Source: Chrysomallon squamiferum (Eukaryota > Mollusca > Gastropoda > Neomphalida > Peltospiridae). From it: a stretch of DNA of 47,500 nucleotides. A model generated the notes under the pieces. The model searched no databases and was not told the origin of the DNA. It saw only the letters and a program-made list of their open reading frames with translations. Made by a program: the position numbers and the translations under genes. Positions 23,584 to 40,369 of the stretch are shown here, one piece after another (within the stretch, counting starts at the first letter, position 1; the number at the start of each line of letters is the position of its first letter). Location: positions 1,729,501 through 1,777,000 of the forward strand of contig CM022667.1 of the NCBI GenBank assembly GCA_012295275.1. Reading direction: 5' to 3'.

Positions 23584-24546
23584 TGATACTTCCAAATTGT
23601 GAGTGTCTATTTGATGTTATTGTTTTGTGTGTTATGTTGCGCTTCCAAGTTTAACTGATAATGAAATTTAACAATAAAAGAGTTCAATTTAGAAATATCT
23701 AGATGCCGCCATTTTGCTGGATGCAGATCGATTTGCTCTATAATTTGTCAAAAAAAAAAACAAAACCCCAAAACCCCACACACATAAATAATACAATCAA
23801 ACAAAACAACAACAAATAAACAAACAACTCCCCAAAAAAGAACAACCACCCCCAATAACTAACAATAACCAAAAAATCACAACAACAATAAAAAAAGAAG
23901 GAAAGTAAAGCTGCCAGCCCGCTGAACGTGCAATCACGTCACAACTCTTTTGTGCAGGAGTAAAATGGCGACATTCAGCTGTTATGTAACAGAATTACTT
24001 TATCGTTCTTTGTTACGAGTGATAATAGGTCGCCGAATACAATAAAATAATACTATAACTCGGAGGTATAAAGATTTTTTATCAGACCATTTATTAGTAG
24101 CCCTAGAGGTAGACTTAATTAAAGAAAGGAAAGATTATAGCATTTAAGTTAATTGTTTTAAACCACTTTAAGACTTTGTTGTCGCTGTGAACAGCAGTGC
24201 TTACGGGTTAGAATATTGATCTAAGGGTAAAGAGGTTTGAAAGGTTCAAATAAATAAAAAGACAGACAGCTTTTGTTTTTCTAATTTTTCAGAATTAAGA
24301 CAGACATTCTCAGTATTCTTTAGAGAACTGTCCATAATAAATAAATTCCGAAGGTAAATGTGTGTAGCATGTAGATTTAACTTTATCTTGTTAACAGGCA
24401 AGCATGCATAAATCTTATCAGTGTTGTTAAGAACAATGATTTATGTAAACATGCTTCAATGAAATTAGCTTATACTGAAACTATCTATGAATGAAGGACT
24501 CTAAAGTGGTAAGAAGGTAATAGATAATAAAAGGTTAAATTTATAC

Positions 24547-24548
<2 letters not shown>

Positions 24549-24609
<61 letters not shown>
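24549..24609. repeat. (GA)n microsatellite
   Basis: About 60 bases of pure GA, about 1 kb from the complementary (TC)n tract. Confidence 0.95.
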
Positions 24610-24610
<1 letters not shown>

Positions 24611-25237
24611 AATCTAATAATAAAATATAATTTTCTAAAGTAATTCAGATTAAAGTCAAACGTTATCAGATGACACAGTGAAAAATCCTGTACTGACTGA
24701 TGGGAGTGGTTGTTATTTCTATTTTCTTTATATTTGAAAATCCTTAGTAACTTACGCTAAACAGTCCGAAAGTACGGATATTGTGGTCACTCGGTAAGTT
24801 AATTTTTTATTACTATTATTATTTTTTTTTTTTCGAAATACTTTAAATAACGAAAACGGTAAAATAACAGGATGACTAAATTTCTAACTTAGGCCTACCG
24901 TGAAATTCGTGTTAAAGAACGAAGCTTGGATCTTAAACTGCTCCATGTAAGCTTCTTAACATGTTGATTTAACATGTTGTAATGCTTCTCTGTAAACAAT
25001 AATGATGATGATGATGATAATAATAACAATAATAATAACAACAACAACAACAACATTGACAACAACAACAGTAAGAATAATAGTAACCATAACAATAATA
25101 ATAACAATAATTAAAATACAAATTAACAACAATAATAATAATAGTAACAAAAGCAATAGCAATAATAATAACAATAACATTAAAAACAACAATAATAAGT
25201 TTTTAGGACTTATTGGAAGGATGATTCATTTCATACT

Positions 25238-25465
25238 CACCTCTTTTTTTAATGAAACCTGTTCACATGCGTAGGAATATCTCTGAGTTTCTCTGAATTA
25301 ATCAGTTACAGGTTGCTATACATATTAATTTACAGTAAGTATTCAAAACGTTGAAAACTCTATCACAGCAATTTAAGACCAAATGAAAACTAGTGGTTTA
25401 CCTCAAAAGTAGCCATGATCAAAATACAGAAATGATGATCCGTAAGTAGCCAGTGACTTCAAGGA
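25238..25465. repeat. Intact copy of a dispersed direct repeat of about 230 bp
   Basis: It starts CACCTCTTTTTTTAATGAAA and ends near AAGTAGCCAGTGACTTCA. A second copy is split between 25661-25707 and 26119-26300, where identity is high. No terminal inverted repeats or coding sequence are seen. Confidence 0.85.
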
Positions 25466-25660
25466 CAGGCCTAGCAGATAATGAGATATTAAAATAAATA
25501 AATAAATAAATAAATAAAATAATAATAATAATCAAGAAAATGCAGCATGATTCCATAAATTCCTTTATCGGAAATACTTCGACGTTAAAACTCGTTCAGT
25601 TTATTTACTTACTTTTAAATGGTAACACAACAAATCATACATGATTAACCGTTTTTAATA

Positions 25661-26300
25661 ATCACCTCTTTTTTTAATGAAACGAGTTCACATGCGTAGG
25701 AATATCATGTTTATAAAATGATTCAGACGACAACAAACGAACGTGTTTGTTTTTGTTAGTGTTTTAATTTAATACATTGACGAAATTAATTTCCATAAAA
25801 AATAGCTAATGTGAAATGAAAATTGCAATTTGTAATATTTCTGAATTTAAGATTTTGTAAGCAATAATGATTTCACTCATGGCGTATGTGACTCAGTATC
25901 ATGGACGTAAGTGGACAAAAGCCCTCGCAGTTTCAAACAAAAGAGTGGGGAAAATTTTGAAAGAGCAAGAAGAAACTGGCACTTTTGTTTTCGTCTGTGT
26001 ACAATATCGGGCAAAACAAACCCTCCTCTTAAGCCTGGAATGGAACTGTTCACCTACTAACCCAAATGATTTATAATCAAAAGGACAAGTCAATGTTATG
26101 ATCGAAATTTTCACAGGCACTCAGTTTCTCTGAATTAATCAGTAACAGGTTGCTACACATATTAATTTACAGTAAGTATTCAAAACGTTGAAAACTCTAT
26201 CACAGGAATTTAAGACCAACTGAAAATTAGTGGTTTACCTCAAAAGTAGCCATGATCTGAATACAGAAATGACGCTCCATAAGTAGCCAGTGACGTCATG
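25661..26300. repeat. Second copy of the 230-bp repeat, interrupted by about 0.41 kb
   Basis: The left part (25661-25707) matches the start of the intact copy up to GTAGGAATATC. The right part (26119-26300) resumes at CAGTTTCTCTGAATTAATCA and continues to the end. The intervening 25708-26118 is absent from the intact copy. It holds a 69-codon frame (25867-26076) without recognisable homology and no clear terminal inverted repeats. Confidence 0.8.
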
Positions 26301-26371
26301 TGAAGTTAACAAACAAACAAACAAAAACAATTACTTTTTCGGGGAGAAAGGGTGAATAAATTTACGAAAGA

Positions 26372-26418
<47 letters not shown>

Positions 26419-26644
26419 TATTATTATTATTTATTTATAATTATATATTAATGAAATTTAGGAAATTTAATTTACTTGATGTCGATATGATTGATTCGCA
26501 ATGTTTTTACCCAAATGCTTTTTGATACACATACCGAGTTTCATGTTCCAGCTCGGTCAAATCACGACTGAATAAATTTGTGTACTTTCAGTTCAGACGT
26601 CCATTATCTGTTAAAATTATACATTACAGACAGACAGACAGACA

Positions 26645-26686
<42 letters not shown>

Positions 26687-26908
26687 AGTCAAGGATAAAA
26701 GCGAGGCAACATCTAACAACCCAAAGAAACGACTGTCGCTAGAGGCCAATTACTGTGTCAAGATCATACCTGTATTTCCCATTCCAATCATAACTCATTT
26801 TAACAACTTGCTGCAAATCTGGAGCAGACTTTAGTGATTTGATAGCTGGTTTCTACTCAAAACATGTAATTTTTTATTAACATTTTGCAGTTTGATTTTA
26901 AATCATAA

Positions 26909-26943
<35 letters not shown>

Positions 26944-27340
26944 ATATATCAATATATATATATATTTCTTTTTGTTCCATGCAAAGATTACAACACTTGT
27001 ATGTACATTGATATTATTTTTATTCAATGAATAAGATAAATTTTGTATCAAAGCATATTGTATATATATATATTGTTTATATCAAATACACAAACATACA
27101 TACTTTCTTAGGAAGCCTGCCATTTGGGAAACATTTTTAATTATTAATTTTGTAAATATAACATAAATGAATATAAATAGAACTGTTAAACTTAGTTAAC
27201 TGTTTCTGAGTTTTGTTGTTTTTACATAAAAGATTCTTGAATACTGGTTTACAGTATCTTGGAGTTGTTTTATTTTAAAAGTTTCATGAATGTCTTGGTA
27301 AGTTGTATAATGATAATAATACATATTTATTTTATGTTGA
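26301..27340. other. Intergenic stretch, simple repeats only
   Basis: (ATT)n lies at about 26370-26430, GACA/CA at 26631-26680 and (AATA)n at about 26907-26945. No gene is seen. This is the last part of the microsatellite-rich half of the window. Confidence 0.6.
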
Positions 27341-27354
27341 GGTATCATTAAACC

Positions 27355-27360
27355 TTTATT
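27355..27360 (-). terminator. Candidate polyadenylation signal of the DECR1-type gene
   Basis: TTTATT on the plus strand reads AATAAA on the minus strand, about 158 bp past the stop codon. Another AATAAA-type hexamer lies nearby (about 27326), so the exact signal is uncertain. Confidence 0.45.
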
Positions 27361-27517
27361 TTGTTTCTTACAAAATATAATTTAATTAAAAGATTAACAA
27401 TTTATACAAGAATAGTCAGCATATCTAACACAGGCATCAGTTTTTAATAACCAGTCACAAACATTTAGCAGTTCTCAACTGACCAATCACACAAGCATAA
27501 CATTCAGAATTGACCAA

Positions 27518-32382
<4,865 letters not shown>

Positions 32383-32667
32383 ATTGAAAAAACCCGTATT
32401 TGTTTTTGAATGGGGAGACATCAGTAGTGAAAACTTTATTTTATTTAACATTCTTTATTCATTATCATATATATGCAAAATTGATTTTACTAGATATTTT
32501 TGACTAAAATTGTAAAGTAATGTTTTAACACATTTTCTGTCAGAAATGCAACAAAAGAAAAGAAAGTGTGTGATCAAAAATAAATGAAATCATAAAACAT
32601 CCCCATACCGACATTTCGGGTCGGTCAACAGGATTAAAAATCACGACGACGTAGTAACACTCATAGT
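32383..32667. promoter_or_regulatory. Candidate bidirectional promoter between DECR1-type and BOLA3-type genes
   Basis: The two start codons are separated by 285 bp and point away from each other, so both transcription starts must lie here unless untranslated exons lie further out. The interval contains a short interrupted palindrome, ACCGAC with GTCGGT, at 32607-32625, which stands out in AT-rich surroundings. No TATA box could be assigned with confidence. Confidence 0.6.
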
Positions 32668-34198
32668 ATGTTTAGATATTTAGTACCTAGACGTGTGAGT
32701 ATATGTTACTTAATAATTACGTATTAGTAATATCTAAAATTTTGCAAGTTAAAAGTTATTATATGGTAGGCTGTATCAACCTGTCACCTCATTTTTTATG
32801 AGCCTACCGTCATAACCGTGCTAGTACTACTCGATCCACGATGTCACTTGCATTTCAGCTTAACATTAAGTTGATTAACGCAGTGTAAACATCCCGACTA
32901 TTGTTATTACTATGTCATTATACTAATATCGTATTACAATTACAGTAATAGTAATTTTAGTTCATAAATTTAAAATCCAAACATGTTGCATTCGGGGTTG
33001 GATTTAATGTTGTTTTTTAAAATCGATGAATACATTAAAATAATTTCACTTGTAACAAATCAATTTATTTTAAATTAAATTCTTGTCTGTTAAAGGTTGT
33101 TAGACCAACTCTTTTGGGAAAGAGACAGTGTCAGAATGAGTCTGGCCAGAAGACAGAAGTCAAGCTTACTGCGGCAGAAAAAAGAATTCTGGGAACTCTG
33201 AAAACAAAATTTCCTGGAGCAACGACAATAAATGTTTCAGATATATCAGGTAAACAACTGATAAATATTTCATTGTCACATATTTGCTTTAATTAAAATA
33301 ACTTTCAAAACTTGATCACACACACACACACATACACACACACATGCACACACACGCACACGCATGCCTATAAATGCATAATAATACTTATAAAAACTGT
33401 TTTAGGAGGATGTGGGGCCATGTATCAGATTTCAGTAGAAGCAACAGAATTCAAAGGGAAGCGAATGGTGCAGCAGCATCAACTAGTCAATGAGGTAGAT
33501 ATATTTATATATCTGTTTAAATAAAATATATATATATAACAAAATTTACATACATAATCCCTGTCAAGTGAAACATCATACCATCATGGTCTTATGTTTT
33601 GTCTAAATTATTTGTATTAATAATTTATGAATGTATGTTGCATAATAAACTACTTCATTTCTAGCATAATTCACTGATATCTAATTTCAACCATAGTGAA
33701 TTATTTAGTTTCTAGGATTAATTTTTATTAAATATTTTCTATCATTTCATATTAAATAATGGAAGTATAGTTAATACATTTATATTTGTAGCATAATTAT
33801 TTATTTTATTCTCTTGCAAAATAATTTATTTAATGGATAATTATTTATTTGAATCTCTAACTAGTTTAATTTTTTGGGCTGTAGCATGTTTAATTAAAAT
33901 AAGAATTAAAATATAACCACTAAATCATTTCTTTATTAATATATTCTTTTATGTTAATATTATAATAGTAATTTGGAAATTATTAAATTTAACATGCTGA
34001 ATCCCGAATTTTTGGGAATGCTCAGCAATAGTTTGATATGGTGGATGCATATGACATGAAATTCCTTCTTCTTAGAATTATTATTATTATTATTATTATT
34101 TTTGAATTTTATTATGTTTTTAGGCCCTGAAGTCTGAAATTAAAGACATGCATGGTTTGCAGATACAGACCAAAGTACCAGATTCTCCTGAAAGTTAA
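32668..34198 (+). CDS. BOLA3: BolA-like protein 3, mitochondrial, 4 coding exons (114 aa)
   Basis: Coding exons are 32668-32694, 33096-33249, 33406-33494 and 34124-34198 (TAA). All junctions are GT...AG and the phases join into 345 bases. Exon 1 encodes MFRYLVPRR, an Arg-rich start that fits a mitochondrial presequence and is followed by GTGAGT. The BolA domain follows: LTAAEKRILGTLKTKFPGA, VSDISGGCGAMY, FKGKRMVQQHQLVNEAL and IKDMHGL. Cys63 and His100 correspond to the residues that human BOLA3 uses to share an iron-sulfur cluster with GLRX5. The role is delivery of [4Fe-4S] clusters to mitochondrial enzymes such as lipoate synthase. Length is close to the human protein (107 aa). Exon 1 is short, so its assignment rests on the donor site, phase and presequence character. 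Confidence 0.92.
33318..33365. repeat. (CA)n microsatellite in a BOLA3-type intron
   Basis: An imperfect CA tract in intron 2, ending 40 bp before the exon 3 acceptor. Confidence 0.9.
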
Positions 34199-36701
34199 TT
34201 TAAAACATTTCTGCTTTTATTTTTATTTTTTTTTTTTTTTTTGGTGTATCTGATCAAACAAAAGATCTTGAATGATTTTGTTAGGGTAACTTTATTTTGT
34301 ATGGTATGACTGGAAGTTTCCTGAATGTGTTTTAAAATATTGTACATAAATGAAAATTGAAATTTTGACAAAACTCACTTTGCTAAACAAAACTAAATTT
34401 GTAAAAAAAAATATCTTCTGTAATTATTTTTTGTTTTGGTTTGAGACTACACTGTTTGTTAAAATGAAATAATCCTATTTAAATTTCAATCCATGAATGA
34501 TGATTCCATTTGTTTATGTACCAAATATTTGATTATTAAAATAGATATTTATTTTTGAATACTGATTGGGAAATCAACGGCCTGATAAAAATAGTTTTTT
34601 TGACATACTGTTTTCTCAACATATGTATAAATTTCCTCTTTGTTAATGGGACTGGCTGGCTATCCAGTTAATTTGTTAATTTTTTGAGAGAAAAAAATGA
34701 GATTAAAATCTGTAACAAGATCATTTTAATAACAAAACATTTTTGCTTTTAAATTTGTTATATAAAAATATTTTTATATTTAGTTTTAAATGAAATGTTT
34801 TATCATGTTTCAGTAAGTACAATTTTACATTGTACAAAACTTTATTTTATTTTATTTATCTTCTTTTCTTTGTATGTTATTATCTGATTTAATTTTTAAT
34901 TTTTTTTTTTCTACATGCCAGTGGCAGCTGTTATTTAGTTTATACAGAAGGAAAAACTGGATTCAAATATTTCATGGATACATTAAAATTGTAAAAGTTA
35001 ATACAAGTATTAAAAATCTCTCATGAAACAACTGTATTAGTTGAGTTAATCGAAATTCTGGAACTAAATTTGTTCTGGAAAAAAACACAAAAAAAACAAC
35101 CTAGTAAATAATATATGAAGAGTGGAAAAACCCCCCCAAATATATATATATATATATATTATTAGTTGTATAAAGATATTAAATGAGTGTGATTTTGAAA
35201 TCTGGAATTCTGGGTAAATATAATAATTATTATTTTAGCTATTAAATACTTTATTCTAAATTTTCAAAATCACATTCATTTAATAGCTAATATAATTTTA
35301 TGCTGAGGTATCATTAAACATCTGTTTAATTCTTGAACCTGTTTAGTGCTGTTTAATATCTTTTTGAATTTTATTAATAGATTTGATGTACTCAAAACAA
35401 CAGCAATTAACTTTCTTTAGCAGAGCTAATAATTAAAATTTATTATATTTTATTATTTTTTTGAATTTTTACACTTTTCTTAATTTTGTGACTAATAATA
35501 TGTGTTCTGTTTTATATATCTTTTGACTGTAGTTTTCTTTAAAATATTACTACAGTTGTATCATCTGGAAAAAACAATGTATTCTGAGGTTAAGAACCTA
35601 ACTGACAATATTTATTTAAAAATGTTCATATTGTGATTTTAATCAGATTTGTATCAAAAATATTAATCATGAAATATTTACAAATTTTCAGGTAATTCTA
35701 TTAATAATACTGCTATTACTAATTATATAAAAAAATAATGAGTTGGTTAATTGGACGGCATGTTAATTTCACATTTCTCCAAACTGAATCTTTTTATTAT
35801 CAGTAGTACTGATACAGTATTATTTTGATTTTAAAATATTTTATTTCAACTTGTTTGTGTTCTTTAAAAAGAGATTATTTTATGTTTTGAGGTCTGTTTA
35901 TTGGCGTGTGTTGTTTAAACGATGTAAACCTGATGGCATGGGCATTCAGTCTGGATAGAAATAAAATACAAAAACAATTCTTGTTTTTAATTATTATGCA
36001 AATGAGAATGCTGATAAAAAATTCTGTCTGTTGTCCATAATACTGATACCAGCATGAAAATGTCTGAAACAATAATGTAATAATACCAATAGGCTCCACA
36101 CTCTTTTTAAAAAAAAAAAAAAAAAAAAAATTATTGGTATGTCTCACAAAGTGACATATTACACAAATTCTGAATATTAATTAAACACTTCTGGTTAATA
36201 AATAAATTCATTTTAACTGCTGAAATTAGTAAATGTGATGATAAAATATTTTCCTGGCTCAGTGTTCTATTAAATGTCGGTCAGTTTATTAAAATTCATT
36301 GTTCAGTGTGTAATCTAGAAATGGAAATAGTCTTTGGTATTAATAGTCACTGTAACAGTGTAAATAATCTGTAAGAATTTAATTTGAAACATATAACATA
36401 TAGTTCTTAATAACATAAATTTCTGTTGAAATGTATTAAATTTTATGAAAAACGAACAAAGATTATTTTAAAAAAAAAATTTATACCACAAAATATCAAT
36501 TTAATATCACAGTAACAATGAATGGACTGCCAAACAATCCAAATAAATTATAAAACATACTGACAGAAGAAAATAAAACCTGCTTTCAAAATTGCCTGAA
36601 GTGAGAATTATGGTAATACCATGGAAAGTTTGTAAAAATACTTGTGAGATAAATCTTTTTATTATTAAATCTTATTTATTTATAATAAGTGAATTAATTA
36701 G

Positions 36702-36732
<31 letters not shown>

Positions 36733-37777
36733 TAAAAAAGAAAATAACAATGTGGGAATAATAAAAATAAATAAACCCACCCAAAAAGAAAAAATATATT
36801 TTGAAAGCAGATTTCAGTGTAAAACAATCACACATAAAACATTAATTTACAAACACAACAAACATCAAACAAACAAATAAATAAATAAATAAATTAGGTT
36901 TTGTTATGACACATTTTTCAAAATATACCCGAAAACATACAGTATATACACACATACAGATTAAAGAACGAATGATTATAAAAAAAAAAAAAATAATAAT
37001 AAAAAAAAAAAAAAAAAAAAATAAAAAAAAAATATTATGGAAAAAGACGATAGAGGAAAAAAAAAACTCTTTCCCTATGACCAGCAATTATTTATGGCTA
37101 CTTTAATATAACGATCTTACAAAACTTCTTCAAAAAGGAAAAGCAGTCTTATTTTTTTAAACAAAAAAACTTTTTTCCTTTTCTGTTACCAGCAGAGTAA
37201 TTTAAACTCCAAAATGTCTACACAAATGCTTTGTGGAATTATGTTGAATTCAAATTACGTTGAAAATATTATTTGTAATAATATAAACTTGTAATGTGCC
37301 AAATGATTTTAAATTAATTTTACTCCAGTTCTGTTCAGGTTCTGCTATATTCTGTTAGTGTCTTTAAATATCTGAAATATTTTCACCTGTCCTAACCACA
37401 CTTATTCCATCCCCAGCTAGCACAATTACTTGGCCTAATGTAGGCCCTCATCTGGCCTCAATGTGGGCCACCACATTAACGATTTGAAAACACCATCAGA
37501 ATAATACCAAAATGTCTTTGATTCAAACCTGGGTGTTAAACTGAGGTCATACTGTCCCATTTTTCAGAAAACCATAAACACATAACATGAATAACAAGCA
37601 GAAATATTTTCTTGAAAAATTAAAAAATAAAAGTTAAAAATAAATATAGTAACATTATCAACAATCTGTATTCTTCCTTTTGCAGAAAGAAATGATTGTC
37701 TGTTAAAGACGTACAAATAAGTAAGCAGGTAAATAAATAAATAAATTAAATTAAATTGTCTGACAAGAATTTGATTC
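34199..37777. other. Interval between the BOLA3-type gene and the helical-repeat gene
   Basis: About 3.6 kb of AT-rich sequence holds the 3' untranslated region and flank of the BOLA3-type gene and the 3' flank of the minus-strand gene. I see no further coding exon. It contains an inverted repeat (35178-35289) and A-rich tracts at about 36100-36130, 36700-36740 and 36980-37030. Confidence 0.55.
35178..35289. repeat. Inverted repeat with two mutually exclusive stems
   Basis: The 23-base arms 35178-35200 and 35262-35284 are complementary at 22 of 23 positions, with a 61-base spacer. The 3' part also pairs with the spacer: 35236-35247 (TAGCTATTAAAT) is a perfect 12-base complement of 35278-35289. 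Both stems cannot form at once. A decayed MITE or a transcribed hairpin downstream of the BOLA3-type stop are the simplest readings. Confidence 0.8.
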
Positions 37778-39192
37778 TCATGAGTTTGCAATCTGAAGGT
37801 CACCGACAAGTTTTCTGATCAGCAGATTTTCTTCTGTATCTAGCGAAGCAATTTCTTTTGAGAATATTTTGCTGGCATCTGAAAAAAGAAGAAATTATAG
37901 ATAAGAAATAAAAATATATTTTTTCAATTTACTAGTTTATTTAGTCAACAAATAAGAAATGAAAGCAATATAAAAGCTAAAGAAACAATTCTGATCAAAA
38001 CTTTAAACTGATTTAAAAAATAAAATTGCTTGAAATTCAAAAATGATTAATAAAATATTTATATAAAGTCTGAATTGGGGATTCTGAAAAAAAAAATCAT
38101 TAAAGTTTTATATAACTAAGTCTTAAATGATCAGAAATGAGCTTTCATTAAAGACATCATTGTATGTATAAAAAAGCAAGAATCTGTTTCAGTTTTCTAA
38201 TCTTTCATTAACCCTCTCACTTGCTCACTGATTTATTCACTCACACTCACAGACATGCGAGAGATTTTCATGTGAGCAGTATAGATATTTTCTGTCTGTT
38301 TTCTACTCACCTTTTCCAAAGATGTTTTTCATTTGCGTCAAGAAATTGCCAAAGATATTCATCAAAGTACAATCATCCTGACAAAAGAAAAAAAGAAAAA
38401 CAAATCTCAAAAATACATTAATTTTCTGAATTTTTCTTTTGAAATTATTCAGTTAAAGGGATCAAATTACAATTACATATTCGTATTTGTTCCATCAATA
38501 AAGCTTAATCATTTAAGTGTTTCTGAGTGTCTGTATCTTTGTCTATGTTTCTGTGTTAACAGATTTAAATGTAATTTATGGTAATATGAGATGCTTTGTT
38601 ACATTTGTACAAAAATGAAACCTTGCCTCATTTAATGCTTTTCCAACTGTCATGCGACAAGAGTTTAAGTATTTCTCTGTGTGTCTCTCTGTGTTAACAT
38701 AGTTCAATGTTATTTATGGTAATATAAGGAGTATTTTTTGTTTTTTTACATTTGTATAGAGATGAAAATATTGCCTCATTTAATGCCTTTTGTATCTGTC
38801 ATGTGATCCATTATGCCAGAGGCACACACAGACACACACTACCATACCATCCCTACACTATTTATACCTCTTCTTCGTCACTCCAGCTATCCCAGTCGGA
38901 GTCATCATCTGTGTTTTCTTTGTCTCCGTTCTGACTGCTTCCATCCTCACTCCTCATGCTGCCAGCGCGAGACTTGACAGCCAGACTGAAACTTCCACTG
39001 TTACAGCTGACGTTGAGTGACAGACACTCAGAGTACACAGACGCCAAATCCTCGTCTGGGGAGAGAGAATAAGTTTAATTATTACACGAAAATAATTAAA
39101 TTTTTTTTTATTATTTCAATAATTTTTTATATTGAGATAAAAACAGAGAGTGAGAGAGAGGGAGAGGAAGAGAGAGAGAAAGGGAGAGGGAA

Positions 39193-39223
<31 letters not shown>

Positions 39224-40323
39224 TATTTATAACCTGTGAGAGAAATAATTTTTATTATTAGACAAATATTGATTATAAAAAAGAGAACAACAACAACAAC
39301 AAAAAGTTAGTATTTCAACAAATTTTTATAACATTTTATAAATTGTTGCAAACAAATACAGCTATTATGCCTAATTTATGCAGTGATAGTGTAAGAGTTG
39401 GTGACTTAAGAAAATGAAATTATGAAAGCAGTAGCTTAAAAGACTAATATTAAAAACACATCAACACATCAGTGTGTATGTATTTGTATGAAATTATCTT
39501 TCAGATATAGTTAAAACTGGAAAAATATAAGTTTTACATACTCAAGAGGTTTCAAATCTGATTTAAATTTGATTCATCATTTAAATAATCAACTTTTTTT
39601 TGAATTTTTTTTTTTTTTATTTTTAACTGTAGATGTTATTTATATTTCAAGGAGACCTGGTCAAATCACGAGTTTTTAAATCAGATCTTATTTTCAGTCC
39701 ACCATTATTATTTACCTGGATAAGCACTATCATCGCAGTCCAGTTCTGACCAGTGTCCATTTGCCTGATTCAATGAGTCCAACCAGAACAAGTTGATATC
39801 GGAGTCCTGATCAGTCCTTGGTGACAAATCACAACTTAGTAATCTTTGTCGCTAAAATAATAAACAAAAAAACTAAATAATAATAATAATAAACAAAAAT
39901 TAAAATCATATGAATCAAGCTTTTACAGATTGTAAGTTTATTAACAATTCTTTTTCTCAGGCAAAACAAAACTTCAAAAATCAACATACAGATCAATCAC
40001 ATTTGAGATTGTATTCATAAAAAGAAACTGCACATGGTCAAATTAAAAACATCCCTAAAAACATCCCAAAAAACAACAAAAACAAAACAAACAGAAAAAA
40101 CCCCAAACACTCAAATAAAAAAGGGAAAGGTAAAAAAAAAAGAAAGAAAATCTTACATCTCCAATTCTGGCACAGACACTTTTGAAAATCATTCTCAGAT
40201 GTCTTGTAGGATTGATGGGTCGACACATAACCAGGTAAACATTGAGAACCTTCTGAAGTAGCTGACTGTCAAAACTCTGCAACATGTAAGTAAGAACACA
40301 CTTAAATATATACATAAGTACAT

Positions 40324-40369
<46 letters not shown>

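Larger units (their letters stand above)
20476..25237. other. Gene-free interval with simple repeats
   Basis: No coding gene is supported. It contains A-runs (20701-20728, about 22477-22512, about 23081-23105), (ATT)n or (AAT)n tracts (20787-20832, about 21413-21450, 23118-23155), an ATC/GTT compound tract (about 21073-21132), (TC)n (23492-23581), (GA)n (24549-24609) and AAT/AAC/ATG tracts (25000-25200). Confidence 0.6.

Noticed and set aside
25867-26076. 69-codon frame within the insert of the interrupted repeat
   Set aside because: Short, no recognised motif, and both strands are open; kept only as a note on the insert.
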